From Bradyrhizobium sp. CCGE-LA001 (GTDB lineage: Bacteria > Pseudomonadota > Alphaproteobacteria > Rhizobiales > Xanthobacteraceae), in the NCBI RefSeq assembly GCF_000296215.2, contig NZ_CP013949.1, positions 5,077,501 through 5,141,500 on the forward strand: a stretch of DNA of 64,000 nucleotides, read 5' to 3'. The number at the start of each line of letters is the position of its first letter. Positions within the stretch are counted from its first letter, which is position 1. Both the position numbers and the translations under genes were made by a program. Below, piece after piece: positions 25,170 to 34,241 of this stretch. Below the pieces are notes generated by a model that saw nothing but the letters and a program-made list of their open reading frames with translations, ran no database searches and had not been told where the DNA came from.

Positions 25170-26483
25170 TTAATCCTGCTCGAGGCGCTTGGGCTCCGCG
25201 CGAAAATCGAGCAGCACGATCCAGAAGCAAACCAGCGCGATGACGAGGAGGATGAAACTGCCCTCGAATGGCGCCCCGAGAAGCGAGATCAGGGACGGAA
25301 AGGCGAGGCCGACGGTGAGAATGCCGGCGAGTGCCATGGCCGGCAGGTCGACCACGAGGATCGCGGCATAGAGCGCGAGCTCGAAGAAGGCATACTCCTT
25401 GAGGCGCGGCGAGCTGAGATAGAGCGCGAACATCGCCAGCACCGTGATGCGCATGGCGACGCGGGGATGATCCATCAGCCAGCGGTCGAGGCGCATCGGA
25501 AGCGATCCCCCCTCCCCCTCCGGCCGGCTGCCGACCGCGCGCAGGACGGACAGGGCGAACGGCACCAGCACGAGCGCGAGTGCGGCGAGCGCATAGGCCG
25601 CGAACAGCGCGGGCTTCCCGCCACCGAGCCCAACATGGTCCATGACGCTCAGCACCAGCAGCAGCAATGACGGATTGGCCTCCAGGAGATCGACAACATG
25701 CTGGTCGGGGATCTGCCCCGCCATCGCGAGCTGCCAGCTTGCGAACAGATCAGGATACAGCAGCTTCGATAACAGGATCGGGACGCCAAAGCTGAAGGCC
25801 GCCACTGCGATCAAAGCCAGCTTGCGGCCGCGCGGCAGCGGCAGGAAATAGAGCGCCGCGAGCACCGGGAAGAACACCAGCTTGAACGAGGTGACGAGGC
25901 CGAGCAGCGCGGCGCCGGCGAGGCGCCACGAGAAGCCCTGATCTTTCGAGGCTTCCGATGGAAGCGGCCGAAGCAAGAGCTTTAGCGCGATCGCGGTCAG
26001 CAAACCGCTCAGGATCGCAAAATTCCCAGATGCCACCACCCATTCGAAGCCGACGAAAGCGCCGAGCGCGCAGAGCACCCGGAGCGCAACATCGCGCGCC
26101 CTCGAAGGCGCTCGGCCAAGGCCAGGCAAGAGCAGCCCGCAGAGCACGGCGAGGACGACAAAGATGCCTCTGTAATGCTTGACTAGAGCGCCGCCGGCGC
26201 AGAGGGGGCGGAAGACGTCCAGCGTTACCGGCAGATAGGGATAAGAGAGCTTGGTGCCCTTCAGGTTCTTGACGAAGTAGGGATCCCGGCCCTCGACATG
26301 CGCCTCGACCGCTGCGCAATTGACCCGGGCGTCCCAGCCATATTTCAGATCGAGCGTGGCGTCGTTGGCGAGGTTGCCGAGCACCAGCAGCGCCGTCAGC
26401 GCGATCAGGCAGGCAAGCCAGACGTTCCGCCGTGCAGCCGCCGAAGGTGCCAGCCAACGTGCAGCATCTGTCATGTCGGACAC
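25170..26483 (-). CDS. polytopic glycosyltransferase, family 87-like (DUF2029)
   Basis: About 437 residues with roughly eleven membrane segments. After the first span lies a periplasmic loop with GWDARVNCAAVEAHVEGRDPY, the acidic DxxD-like region typical of GT87/DUF2029 mannosyltransferases that use polyprenyl-phosphate sugars. The last spans are followed by a short acidic tail. The likely role is adding a sugar to a lipid or glycan at the periplasmic face. Start choice is uncertain: GTG at 26483 has AGGG nine bases upstream; ATG at 26474 and TTG at 26489 are alternatives. It converges on the Fcl-like gene with 30 bases between stops. Confidence 0.75.
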   Translation of the reverse strand: MSDMTDAARWLAPSAAARRNVWLACLIALTALLVLGNLANDATLDLKYGWDARVNCAAVEAHVEGRDPYFVKNLKGTKLSYPYLPVTLDVFRPLCAGGALVKHYRGIFVVLAVLCGLLLPGLGRAPSRARDVALRVLCALGAFVGFEWVVASGNFAILSGLLTAIALKLLLRPLPSEASKDQGFSWRLAGAALLGLVTSFKLVFFPVLAALYFLPLPRGRKLALIAVAAFSFGVPILLSKLLYPDLFASWQLAMAGQIPDQHVVDLLEANPSLLLLVLSVMDHVGLGGGKPALFAAYALAALALVLVPFALSVLRAVGSRPEGEGGSLPMRLDRWLMDHPRVAMRITVLAMFALYLSSPRLKEYAFFELALYAAILVVDLPAMALAGILTVGLAFPSLISLLGAPFEGSFILLVIALVCFWIVLLDFRAEPKRLEQD

Positions 26484-26803
26484 TGGCAAATACCCTGTTT
26501 GGCTGGTTTCTCTGGGCCGGTGCGGCGCCTCATCGTCTCAGCCATACTGTGAACAGGATGCGTTTCGGTTTCATCCTGCCCGGTCGGAAAGGCCGCACCG
26601 GCCGCCGATCTTTGAAAAGCATGGTGAATCACTCGTTTCCAGCCAGGGCAATTGCCCGAGCTGCGGGGCGCTGGCCGGCAAGGAGCGGTGATATCTCACC
26701 AATTCTTGTTCGCCCCGGCCTCGCCTGACAGCCATCTCGAAACGGGGGTTGTGCAATGCAGCATCGGAAGAGATAAAAACCTCGATTTCAAAGGTGAGCT
26801 TCC
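26484..26803. other. intergenic gap between divergent genes
   Basis: About 320 bases between the GT87-like gene (minus) and the MFS pump (plus). It should hold promoters for both. I see no RNA gene, palindromic repeat or terminator. The only defined element is the AAGGTGAG ribosome binding site just before the TTG start at 26804. Confidence 0.35.
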
Positions 26804-28054
26804 TTGTCCGACGTCAATGCCGACGATTGGGTGTCCTCCGGACACCGTCCCATGGGTTTTCCCGAATTCGTCATCGTGATCGCGTCCATCATGGCGCTGA
26901 ACCCGCTTGCGATGGACATGATGCTGCCGGCGCTGCCCAATATCGGCACCGCCTTCAAGATTCCCGTCGCCAACCATCTTCAGCTGGTGCTGTCGACCTT
27001 CCTGATCGGCTTCGGCGCGGGGCAGTTCATCATGGGCCCATTGTCGGACCGGTTCGGCCGCCGTCCCGTCTTGCTCGGCGGCATGACGGTCTATGCGGTC
27101 GCGAGCGTGCTCGCGATCGCAGCCCCCACGTTCGAAACGCTGCTGTTGGCTCGTGCGCTGCAGGGTTTTGGCACCGCGGCGACGCGGGTGATCGCGACCT
27201 CGATTGTTCGCGACTGCTATGTCGGCCGCCGCATGGCCAGCGTGATGTCGCTCGCGATGATGGTGTTCATCGCAGTGCCGGTAGTCGCCCCGTCCTTCGG
27301 ACAAGCAGTGCTTCTGGTGTCGCAATGGCGCGGCATCTTCGTCGTGCTGACGCTGTACGGTCTGCTCGCGCTCGCATGGAGCGTGCTGCGCCTGCCGGAA
27401 ACCCTGCCCGAGTCCGAGCGCCGCTCGCTGGCGCTTGGCGACGTGCTCGCGGCTTTCCGGCAGACCGTGACCCACCGACAGACCATCGGTTACGCGATTG
27501 CCGCGGGGAGTGTCATGGGCGCGTTGTTCGCCTTTGTGTTCTCGGCGCAGCAGGTCTTCACCGGCATCTACCATCTTGGCCATTATTTCCCCCTGGCCTT
27601 TGCGGCAATCGCCGCAGGCGTTGCCATCGCGGGCTTCCTCAACGCCAAGCTGGTCGGGCGGCTCGGCATGCGCGTGATCTCGCACGGCGCGCTGACGCTC
27701 TACACCGCGGTCGCCGGCGTCATGCTGATGACCGAAATTCTCGGCGTGCTGCCGCTGTCGCTGTTCATGGTGCTCTCCGCCCTGATGATGTTCTCGTTCG
27801 GCATGATGGTCGCCAACTTCACCGCGCTCGCGATGGAGCCGCAGGGCCACATCGCCGGCACCGCCTCCTCGCTCTACGGCTCGATCACGACGCTGATCGG
27901 AATCGTGGTCGGCATGGCGATCGGCCAGAGCTTCGACGGCACGCTGCTGCCGTTCTCGGTCGGCTTCTTCCTGTCGACGCTCGCCGCGCTCGCGATCGTA
28001 CTGGTGGTGGAGAAAGGGCGGCTGTTCAAGCCGCATCATCGCCCGACCGCCTGA
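26804..28054 (+). CDS. Bcr/CflA-type drug efflux MFS transporter
   Basis: 416 residues with twelve predicted membrane segments. The first span ends in MDMMLPALP, the signature of the DHA1 Bcr/CflA group, followed by the MFS motif A variant GPLSDRFGRRPVLLGG between spans 2 and 3. Members export drugs or small metabolites by proton antiport; the cargo is not predictable. The start is TTG at 26804, supported by AAGGTGAG upstream. A small acidic open frame follows about 50 bases downstream. Confidence 0.87.
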   Translation: MSDVNADDWVSSGHRPMGFPEFVIVIASIMALNPLAMDMMLPALPNIGTAFKIPVANHLQLVLSTFLIGFGAGQFIMGPLSDRFGRRPVLLGGMTVYAVASVLAIAAPTFETLLLARALQGFGTAATRVIATSIVRDCYVGRRMASVMSLAMMVFIAVPVVAPSFGQAVLLVSQWRGIFVVLTLYGLLALAWSVLRLPETLPESERRSLALGDVLAAFRQTVTHRQTIGYAIAAGSVMGALFAFVFSAQQVFTGIYHLGHYFPLAFAAIAAGVAIAGFLNAKLVGRLGMRVISHGALTLYTAVAGVMLMTEILGVLPLSLFMVLSALMMFSFGMMVANFTALAMEPQGHIAGTASSLYGSITTLIGIVVGMAIGQSFDGTLLPFSVGFFLSTLAALAIVLVVEKGRLFKPHHRPTA

Positions 28055-28107
28055 GGAACCAGCGGGCCAGCTCGATGTTGTACTGCAGCAAATCGAAAGG
28101 CCGCGGT

Positions 28108-28245
28108 ATGGAACTGGAACACCACAACGACGATCGGGACGCGGAACCGCAGCAGCTGGAGCAGTCCGAGCCGGCCGAACGGACGGCGTTCACGCCGCCT
28201 TTCGTCAGCGAGGGGCTCGAGCGGCTGCGCGACAGCTACTGCTGA
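28108..28245 (+). CDS. small acidic hypothetical protein
   Basis: 45 residues starting at the ATG at 28108, with GAAAGG eight bases before it. The N-terminal half is Glu/Asp/Gln-rich; the C-terminus (TPPFVSEGLERLRDSYC) looks like a short conserved helix ending in Cys. It sits 53 bases after the MFS gene on the same strand. No family is recognised. The protein-like composition and ribosome binding site support it, but the short length leaves doubt. Confidence 0.45.
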   Translation: MELEHHNDDRDAEPQQLEQSEPAERTAFTPPFVSEGLERLRDSYC

Positions 28246-28254
28246 GCACGACTG

Positions 28255-29883
28255 CTAATCCAGCGCCCGCCTGCTGGCGCTGAAATCATCAGCTGCGCTT
28301 TCGGCAACCGCATCGCTCCGGCGCGGCGGCACCATCAGCACGACCACGATCCGCGTCACACCAGGCCTACCTGCCAGCGAAGCCTGCACGGTGAACTCAC
28401 GCCTGACGAGGGATCCGGCCCGCGCCGACACCCAGTCCATCCATCGATTGCAATAATCCTGGCCCCGGAAGCAGAGTGCTGCCCAACCCCGGTCCAGCGA
28501 CTGCTGCAACGAACCCAAGCTGCGTTGATAGTCGAATGCTCGTTCATGGTGCGGATGGTCGGAACTATAGAAGGCCATGGCAAAGGCCAGCGGATCATCG
28601 CCGCTCACGATGCTGAGCGGCTTGTCCGTCAGCTCGCGCCATTCGCGCGTCAATTTGCTGGCCGCCTCTGCATAAAATTCGCGCCCTTCCTCGTAGCCGT
28701 GACCGTTGCGGTAGGCGGCATGGACGGGCGCGGCGACCAGCACGGCGGCGAGCGCGACGCCGGCCGTGATCACGGTGAGATTGACGGTATAGAAGCGTTC
28801 GATCGGGTAGCTCGCGCCGCAGACCACGAGAACGGCGAACAGGAACAGCCCCTGCAACGCCCATAGCGAGGGCAGATCCGTGCCCATCACCAGCGACGTC
28901 GAGACCGGCAGCATGATCGTGCCGATCGTCACGTAGAACAGAAGCCGCAATCCCGGACTCATGGCGGCGAAGTCGGCCGGAAACTGCTGCAAGCGCGTCC
29001 CGGCGATGAACATCCAGAGCATGGCCGGAACGCTCATCGCCGCCGCGAGCCCGAGCACGAAATTCTTCGCCTCGCCGAGGGACATCGTTGCATAGCTGCC
29101 TGCGTGCACCAGTGCGTAGACGAAGGTCGATGCTCCCGTCGTCGCGAGCCAATGGATGTGCGGTGACAGCGCCGCGAGCCCGACGACGATCGAGATCCAG
29201 GGCGAAGCCGAGGTGAAATAGGCGCGCCGTGCTGGGTGGGCCAGCGCTGCAAATGCGAAACTCGCCACGAGAAAGATCGAATAATATTTGCCCAGCATTG
29301 CCAGCGCCGTCGTGCATCCCGCCGCGACGGCCCAAGATGCGGCGCGCGTCTCGAAGGCGCGGAGGAAGCACCAGGTTGCCAGCGGCCAGGTCGCGAGCAG
29401 CACCGCATTGGCATTGAAGCGCTGGGCATGGAATTGATAGGCCGGCGTCAGCATCAGCAGCAAAAGCACCAGCACGCGCTTGTGCCCCGTCACGAATTGC
29501 CGCGCGATACGATCGACGAACACCAGCGCAAGCCCGGCATTGGCCATTGCCATCAATTGCAGCGACCAGTCGGTGGACGGGAAGATCGCGGTCCAGGCGG
29601 CGACGATCCAGCCGCTCAACGGCGGATGCTTGTGATAGCCCCACTCGAAATGCCGGCCCAGCGTCCAGGCCTCGAGCGTATCAGGGTGGAGGCCGCCGCC
29701 GGCATAGGCGACGACCAGATAGAGTGTCCAGATCGCGACGAAGCAGCCGATGAGAAGCGGCACCGCCCAGCCCGCCTCGACACCATCGAGCCAACGCAGG
29801 AAAGGCCGCCGCCATTGCGCCGGCGCGCGATCCGACCTTTCGGCCATCGCCTCGAATGCAAAATCGATCGGCACGGGAATCAA
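28255..29883 (-). CDS. GT39/ArnT-like polytopic glycosyltransferase
   Basis: Up to 542 residues. Many membrane spans follow an N-terminal periplasmic loop with HPDTLEAW and HKHPPLSGW, the conserved Asp and His/Pro pattern of the dolichyl-phosphate-mannose mannosyltransferase superfamily (GT39/GT83, ArnT-like). These enzymes use lipid-phosphate sugars at the periplasmic face to glycosylate lipids or proteins. A soluble C-terminal domain of about 170 residues (YRNGHGYEEGREFY onward) follows the last spans. Start choices are TTG 29883, GTG 29874 or ATG 29847; none has a strong ribosome binding site, so the N-terminus is uncertain. Confidence 0.77.
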   Translation of the reverse strand: MIPVPIDFAFEAMAERSDRAPAQWRRPFLRWLDGVEAGWAVPLLIGCFVAIWTLYLVVAYAGGGLHPDTLEAWTLGRHFEWGYHKHPPLSGWIVAAWTAIFPSTDWSLQLMAMANAGLALVFVDRIARQFVTGHKRVLVLLLLMLTPAYQFHAQRFNANAVLLATWPLATWCFLRAFETRAASWAVAAGCTTALAMLGKYYSIFLVASFAFAALAHPARRAYFTSASPWISIVVGLAALSPHIHWLATTGASTFVYALVHAGSYATMSLGEAKNFVLGLAAAMSVPAMLWMFIAGTRLQQFPADFAAMSPGLRLLFYVTIGTIMLPVSTSLVMGTDLPSLWALQGLFLFAVLVVCGASYPIERFYTVNLTVITAGVALAAVLVAAPVHAAYRNGHGYEEGREFYAEAASKLTREWRELTDKPLSIVSGDDPLAFAMAFYSSDHPHHERAFDYQRSLGSLQQSLDRGWAALCFRGQDYCNRWMDWVSARAGSLVRREFTVQASLAGRPGVTRIVVVLMVPPRRSDAVAESAADDFSASRRALD

Positions 29884-29995
29884 ATAAGGAAAGAGAAGCG
29901 AAAGGACGCCACATCTATTTCAACAGAGAAGCAAATGGCAATGCTTGGAAACTGGAAGAGTTAAAGTCATCCACCATCCCGACCGGCCGAGGACA

Positions 29996-30037
29996 GACAA
30001 AAAGAAAACGGCGCCGCTGAGGACAGCGGCGCCGTTT
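29996..30037 (-). terminator. rho-independent terminator of the peptide-binding protein gene
   Basis: A perfect 14-bp stem (30006-30019 with 30024-30037) with a four-base loop. On the minus strand it is followed by a T-rich run, TTTTCTTTTTGT. It lies 36 bases after the stop of the minus-strand substrate-binding protein gene. Confidence 0.9.
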
Positions 30038-30073
30038 CACAATGGAGATGAAGGGCGCAAGGGGCCCTCCCGC

Positions 30074-31681
30074 CTACTCCGTCTTGTCGATATTCCAGAA
30101 CACCGGCGTGGCGGGACCGTCGAGCACGCCCTTCAGCGATTTGCGCCAGCCGCTCGGCAGCAGATACTGCCCCAGCGGAATATAGATCACCTGCTCATAG
30201 GCCTGCTTCTGGATGTCGGCGGCGATCTTCTTCTGCTCGTCGATCGAGGACGCGCGGACGAAGGCATCCTTGAGCTGCTCGATCTTGGCGTCTTCCGCCC
30301 AGCCGAACCAGCCCTTCTTGCCCTGGCCGCCGATCGAGAGATTGGCGATCGGGTTGGAGACGTCGGCCGCGACCCAGTTGGTGAAGAACATGTTCCAGCC
30401 GCCTTCCTTCGGCGGCTTCTGGCTGGCGCGGCGGCTCACCACCGTCTGCCAGTCGGTCGCCTGCAGGTCGACCTTGAAGCCGGCTTCGCGCAGCAGCTGG
30501 GCCGCAACGATCGGCTGCGCCTTCAGCGTCGTGACGTCGCCAGGCGCCATGATCACGATCGGCGTGCCGTCATAGCCGGACTCGGCAAGAGCCTTCTTGG
30601 CTTCCGCCATGCCGTTGCCCTTCACCAGGGTCTCGGAGCCTACATCGGTCGCGAGCGGCGTGTCGCATACGAAGAATGCACCGCAGATCTTCTGGTACTT
30701 CGCGTTGCCGACCAGCGCGTCGAGCACGTCCTTCTGGTTGATCGCCAGCAAGGCGGCACGGCGCACCTTCACGTTATCGAATGGAGGGTGAAGGAAATTC
30801 ATGCGGCCGAGCGTCTGAAAGCCGAACTTGTTCAGGGTCTCGACCGTGAGCTCCTTGTTCGCTTCCAGGATCGGCAGCATGTCGAACGGCAGATTCTCCA
30901 TGAAGTCGATGTCGCCCGACTGCAAGGCGTTCACCGCGGTCTGCGAGTCCGGCATGGTGATCCACTCGACGCGATCGACCTTCACCACCTTGCCGCCCGA
31001 GGTCCAGCTCGCGGGCTCCTTGCGCGGCACGTAGTCGGTGTTCTTGACGTAGACCGCCTTCACGCCCGGCTGGAATTCTGATGCCACGAACTTGAATGGG
31101 CCCGAGCCGATCTGCTCCGGAATCTGCTTGTCCGCCGGCGTCTCCGCGAGACGCTTCGGCATCATGAAGGCAACGCGGGAAGAGGGTTTGCCGATGGAGT
31201 CCAGCACGAGGCCGTAGGGCTCCTTCAGCTTCAGCGTGATGGTCTTGGCGTCGGTCGCCTCGATGCTGGCGGTGAAGTCCATGAGCTTCTGGCCCATGCC
31301 GTCGACAGCAGCCCAGCGCTTGAGCGAAGCGACGCAGTCTTCCGCCGTCACCGGCGCACCGTCATGCCACTTCAGGCCGTCGCGCAGCGTGAAGGTGTAG
31401 GTGAGCTTGTCGTCGGAGATCTTCCAGTCCGCCATCTGCGGCTGGACCTTGAAATTCGAATCGGTGGCGACCAGCGTGTCGTAAACCATGTAGCCATGGT
31501 CACGCGTGATGTAGGCCGTGGTGAAGATCGGATCGATGATGCGCAAATCCGAATGCAACACCGCCGTGAGGGTCTTGCCGGCGGCAAACACCGGCGAGGC
31601 CATCGCCGTGGACAGCGCGACGACCGACAGCGCAAGTTTGGAGGCGAACGCGCGAGGCCCCCGGCGCAAGAAGTTGAACAT
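30074..31681 (-). CDS. peptide-type ABC transporter substrate-binding protein
   Basis: 535 residues of the SBP_bac_5 (DppA/OppA) family. The N-terminus is a Sec signal peptide ending in SPVFA-AGK, so the mature protein is periplasmic. Family features are the LRDGLKWHDGAPVTAEDCVASLKRW stretch split by short gaps, and IGSGPFKF. It delivers peptides or similar ligands to the permease and ATPase genes encoded on the opposite strand from 33.3 kb. AGGAGA lies before the ATG. A strong terminator follows. Divergent arrangement with an M20 hydrolase suggests a shared regulatory region at 31682-31951. Confidence 0.9.
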   Translation of the reverse strand: MFNFLRRGPRAFASKLALSVVALSTAMASPVFAAGKTLTAVLHSDLRIIDPIFTTAYITRDHGYMVYDTLVATDSNFKVQPQMADWKISDDKLTYTFTLRDGLKWHDGAPVTAEDCVASLKRWAAVDGMGQKLMDFTASIEATDAKTITLKLKEPYGLVLDSIGKPSSRVAFMMPKRLAETPADKQIPEQIGSGPFKFVASEFQPGVKAVYVKNTDYVPRKEPASWTSGGKVVKVDRVEWITMPDSQTAVNALQSGDIDFMENLPFDMLPILEANKELTVETLNKFGFQTLGRMNFLHPPFDNVKVRRAALLAINQKDVLDALVGNAKYQKICGAFFVCDTPLATDVGSETLVKGNGMAEAKKALAESGYDGTPIVIMAPGDVTTLKAQPIVAAQLLREAGFKVDLQATDWQTVVSRRASQKPPKEGGWNMFFTNWVAADVSNPIANLSIGGQGKKGWFGWAEDAKIEQLKDAFVRASSIDEQKKIAADIQKQAYEQVIYIPLGQYLLPSGWRKSLKGVLDGPATPVFWNIDKTE

Positions 31682-31951
31682 GGAAAGTTTCTCCTGACGT
31701 GAAACTGTTCAAAGGCAGATTATTGGTTGAGCATCCGGTTCGTTCTTTGGGCAAACTAACCCCATGCAATGCCTTTATCTTTTCAAGACTTGCAGACAGT
31801 GCCGAGCGCGTCAATCCGGTTTCGCTGCAAGCCCTCGCGGCGTGCGCACGGGCTCCACAAGGATCGGTTTAGCTCTACAACTCTCTCCGTTCGTCCTGCC
31901 CCGCGCCGATGCAATGCGCGTTCCACCTTGCGAAGCTTGAGAGACATTGAG

Positions 31952-33082
31952 ATGAATCCAGCCAATCTTCCCTTCGATTCCGAGGCGATGCTCCAGGGCC
32001 TGCGCGGCTGGGTGGAATGCGAGAGCCCGACCTGGGACGCCGATGCCGTGAACCGCATGGTCGATATCGCAGCGCGGGATATGGCTATCATGGGTGCGAC
32101 GATCGAGCGCATCGCCGGTCGCCAGGGCTTTGGCGGCGTGATCCGCGCGCGCTTTCCCCATCCGAAGCAGGGCGAGCCCGGCATCCTGATCGCCGGACAT
32201 ATGGATACCGTCCACCCCGTCGGCACCATCGAGAAGCTGAAATGGCGGCGCGAGGGCAATAAGTGCTACGGCCCCGGCATCTACGACATGAAGGGCGGCA
32301 ATTATCTCTCGCTCGAAGCGATCCGGCAGCTGGCCCGCGCGGCCTTCACCACGCCGCTGCCGATCACCGTGCTGTTCACGCCGGATGAGGAGGTCGGCAC
32401 ACCCTCGACTCGCGACATCATTGAGGCCGAGGCCGCACGCAATAAATACGTGCTGGTGCCCGAGCCCGGCCGCGCCGACAACGGCGTCACCACCGGACGT
32501 TACGCGATCGCACGTTTCAATCTCGAGGCGACGGGGCGGCCGAGCCACGCCGGCGCAACGTTGTCCGCGGGGCGCTCGGCAATCCGCGAGATGGCCCGCC
32601 AGATCCTCGCGATCGACGCGATGACCACGGACGACTGCACCTTCTCGGTCGGCGTCGTGCATGGCGGACAATGGGTCAATTGCGTTGCCACGACAGCCAC
32701 AGGAGAAGCGCTGTCGATGGCCAAGCGCCAGGCCGATCTCGACCGCGGCGTCGAGAGGATGCTGGCGCTGTCGGGCACGACCAATGATGTGACCTTCAAA
32801 GTCACCCGCGGCGTGACGCGCCCGGTGTGGGAACCGGACGCCGGCACCATGGCGCTGTACGAAAAGGCCCGCGGCATCGCCAAGTCGCTCGGCGCCGAAT
32901 TGCCGCATGCGAGCGCCGGCGGCGGCTCCGACGGCAATTTCACCGGCGCCATGGGGATCCCAACGCTCGACGGCCTGGGCGTGCGTGGTGGCAATGGCCA
33001 CACGCTGGAGGAGTATATCGAGGTCGAAAGCCTGGTCGAAAGGGGGCGGCTGATGGCGGGGCTGCTGGCGACGCTGGAGTGA
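31952..33082 (+). CDS. M20 family metallopeptidase (glutamate carboxypeptidase-like)
   Basis: 376 residues. Zinc ligands and catalytic residues of the M20/ArgE/CPG2 family are visible: His83 and Asp85 (GHMDTVHP), Asp112 (YDMKGG), Glu146/Glu147 (PDEEVG) and a C-terminal His in GNGHTLEE. A dimerisation domain lies between. Such enzymes hydrolyse terminal peptide or amide bonds, for example removing glutamate. No signal peptide is seen, so it acts in the cytosol, presumably on imported ligands of the neighbouring ABC transporter. The ATG at 31952 is chosen because the upstream in-frame extension is low-complexity and lacks a domain. Confidence 0.88.
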   Translation: MNPANLPFDSEAMLQGLRGWVECESPTWDADAVNRMVDIAARDMAIMGATIERIAGRQGFGGVIRARFPHPKQGEPGILIAGHMDTVHPVGTIEKLKWRREGNKCYGPGIYDMKGGNYLSLEAIRQLARAAFTTPLPITVLFTPDEEVGTPSTRDIIEAEAARNKYVLVPEPGRADNGVTTGRYAIARFNLEATGRPSHAGATLSAGRSAIREMARQILAIDAMTTDDCTFSVGVVHGGQWVNCVATTATGEALSMAKRQADLDRGVERMLALSGTTNDVTFKVTRGVTRPVWEPDAGTMALYEKARGIAKSLGAELPHASAGGGSDGNFTGAMGIPTLDGLGVRGGNGHTLEEYIEVESLVERGRLMAGLLATLE

Positions 33083-33093
33083 TTTCTGAGCCC

Positions 33094-33133
33094 GTCATTC
33101 CGGGACGGTCCGGAGGACCGAACCCGGAATGAC
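33094..33133. repeat. palindromic intergenic repeat (GTCATTCCGGG type)
   Basis: gtcattccggg at 33094-33104 is inverted as cccggaatgac at 33123-33133, with a second inverted pair (cggtcc/ggaccg) inside. It lies 12 bases after the M20 gene stop and can form one long hairpin, which might also protect or end the transcript. Confidence 0.75.
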
Positions 33134-33280
33134 GACACGAAGAGAGCACCGCCTCCCCCAAACGGCCGACCACCCTGCAAAAGCTGTGGCCCGGATGGCA
33201 CGGGAATTGCTGAAATGTTAGGCTGGTGGCAGGCTCGCCGAAGGCCCTGCCCGATTTGACTCTAATCTGACGGATCCAAC

Positions 33281-34222
33281 TTGCTCGGATATCTCGTTCG
33301 CCGAATCTTCGCCGCTGTGCCCGTGATGGGCGTCGTCGCGCTGTTCGTCTTCCTGCTGCTTCGCCTCACCCCCGGCGATCCCGCCGCCATTCTCGCAGGC
33401 GACAACGCGACGCCGGAACGGCTGGAGCGCATCCGCACCTCGCTCGGCCTGAACGAGCCCTTGATCGTGCAGTTCGTCACCTGGGTGAACAAGCTGCTGC
33501 ACGGCGACCTTGGGACCTCGCTGATCTCCAACCTGCCGGTGATGAAGATGATCAGCCAGCGCGTCGAGCCCTCGATCTCGCTCGCGCTGTGCACCATCGT
33601 CCTCGCCGTGATCGTCGCGGTCCCCTTGGGAGTGATCGCCGCCTGGAAACACGGCACCTGGATCGATCGCTTTGTCATGGGCTTGTCCGTGCTCGGCTTC
33701 TCCGTGCCGGTGTTCGTGATCGGCTATCTGCTGATCCAGATATTCGCCATCGAGCTGCGCTGGGTGCCGGTACAGGGCTTCCGCAGCATCTTCAACGGCT
33801 TCGGGCCGTTCTTCGAGCGCATCATCCTGCCGACCTGCGCACTCTCCTTCATCTATGTCGCTCTGATCGCACGCATGACACGTGCCGCGATGCTCGACGT
33901 GCTCGGCGAAGATTACGTCCGCACCGCGCGGGCCAAGGGCATCAACGAGGTTGCGGTGATGATGCGGCATGCGCTGCGCAACGCCGCCGTGCCTGTGATC
34001 ACCGTGATCGGCACCGGCTTTGCGCTGCTGATCTCCGGCGTCGTCGTCACCGAGAGCGTGTTCAACATTCCCGGCATCGGCCGCCTCACCGTGGATGCGG
34101 TGCTGGCGCGCGACTACCCGGTGATCCAGGCCATGATCCTGCTGACGTCGCTGATCTATGTCATCGTCAATCTCCTGATCGACGTCGCCTACACGCTGCT
34201 CGATCCCCGGATCCGGTACTGA
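33281..34222 (+). CDS. peptide ABC transporter permease (DppB type)
   Basis: 313 residues. The layout is that of DppB/OppB: an N-terminal span MLGYLVRRIFAAVPVM, a periplasmic loop with LGLNEPLIVQF, then five spans including the EAA loop around RTARAKGINEVAVMMRHALRNA. The C-terminal end DPRIRY is typical. It pairs with the following DppC-type permease to form the channel. The start is TTG at 33281 (MLGYLVRR), which fits the family N-terminus; no ATG is suitable. Confidence 0.9.
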   Translation: MLGYLVRRIFAAVPVMGVVALFVFLLLRLTPGDPAAILAGDNATPERLERIRTSLGLNEPLIVQFVTWVNKLLHGDLGTSLISNLPVMKMISQRVEPSISLALCTIVLAVIVAVPLGVIAAWKHGTWIDRFVMGLSVLGFSVPVFVIGYLLIQIFAIELRWVPVQGFRSIFNGFGPFFERIILPTCALSFIYVALIARMTRAAMLDVLGEDYVRTARAKGINEVAVMMRHALRNAAVPVITVIGTGFALLISGVVVTESVFNIPGIGRLTVDAVLARDYPVIQAMILLTSLIYVIVNLLIDVAYTLLDPRIRY

Positions 34223-34241
34223 GGCAAGGGTAACAACAAGT

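Noticed and set aside
26696..28039. 447-codon minus-strand frame over the MFS gene
   Set aside because: Almost only His, Arg, Gln, Asp and Glu; exact antisense of a clear twelve-span transporter.
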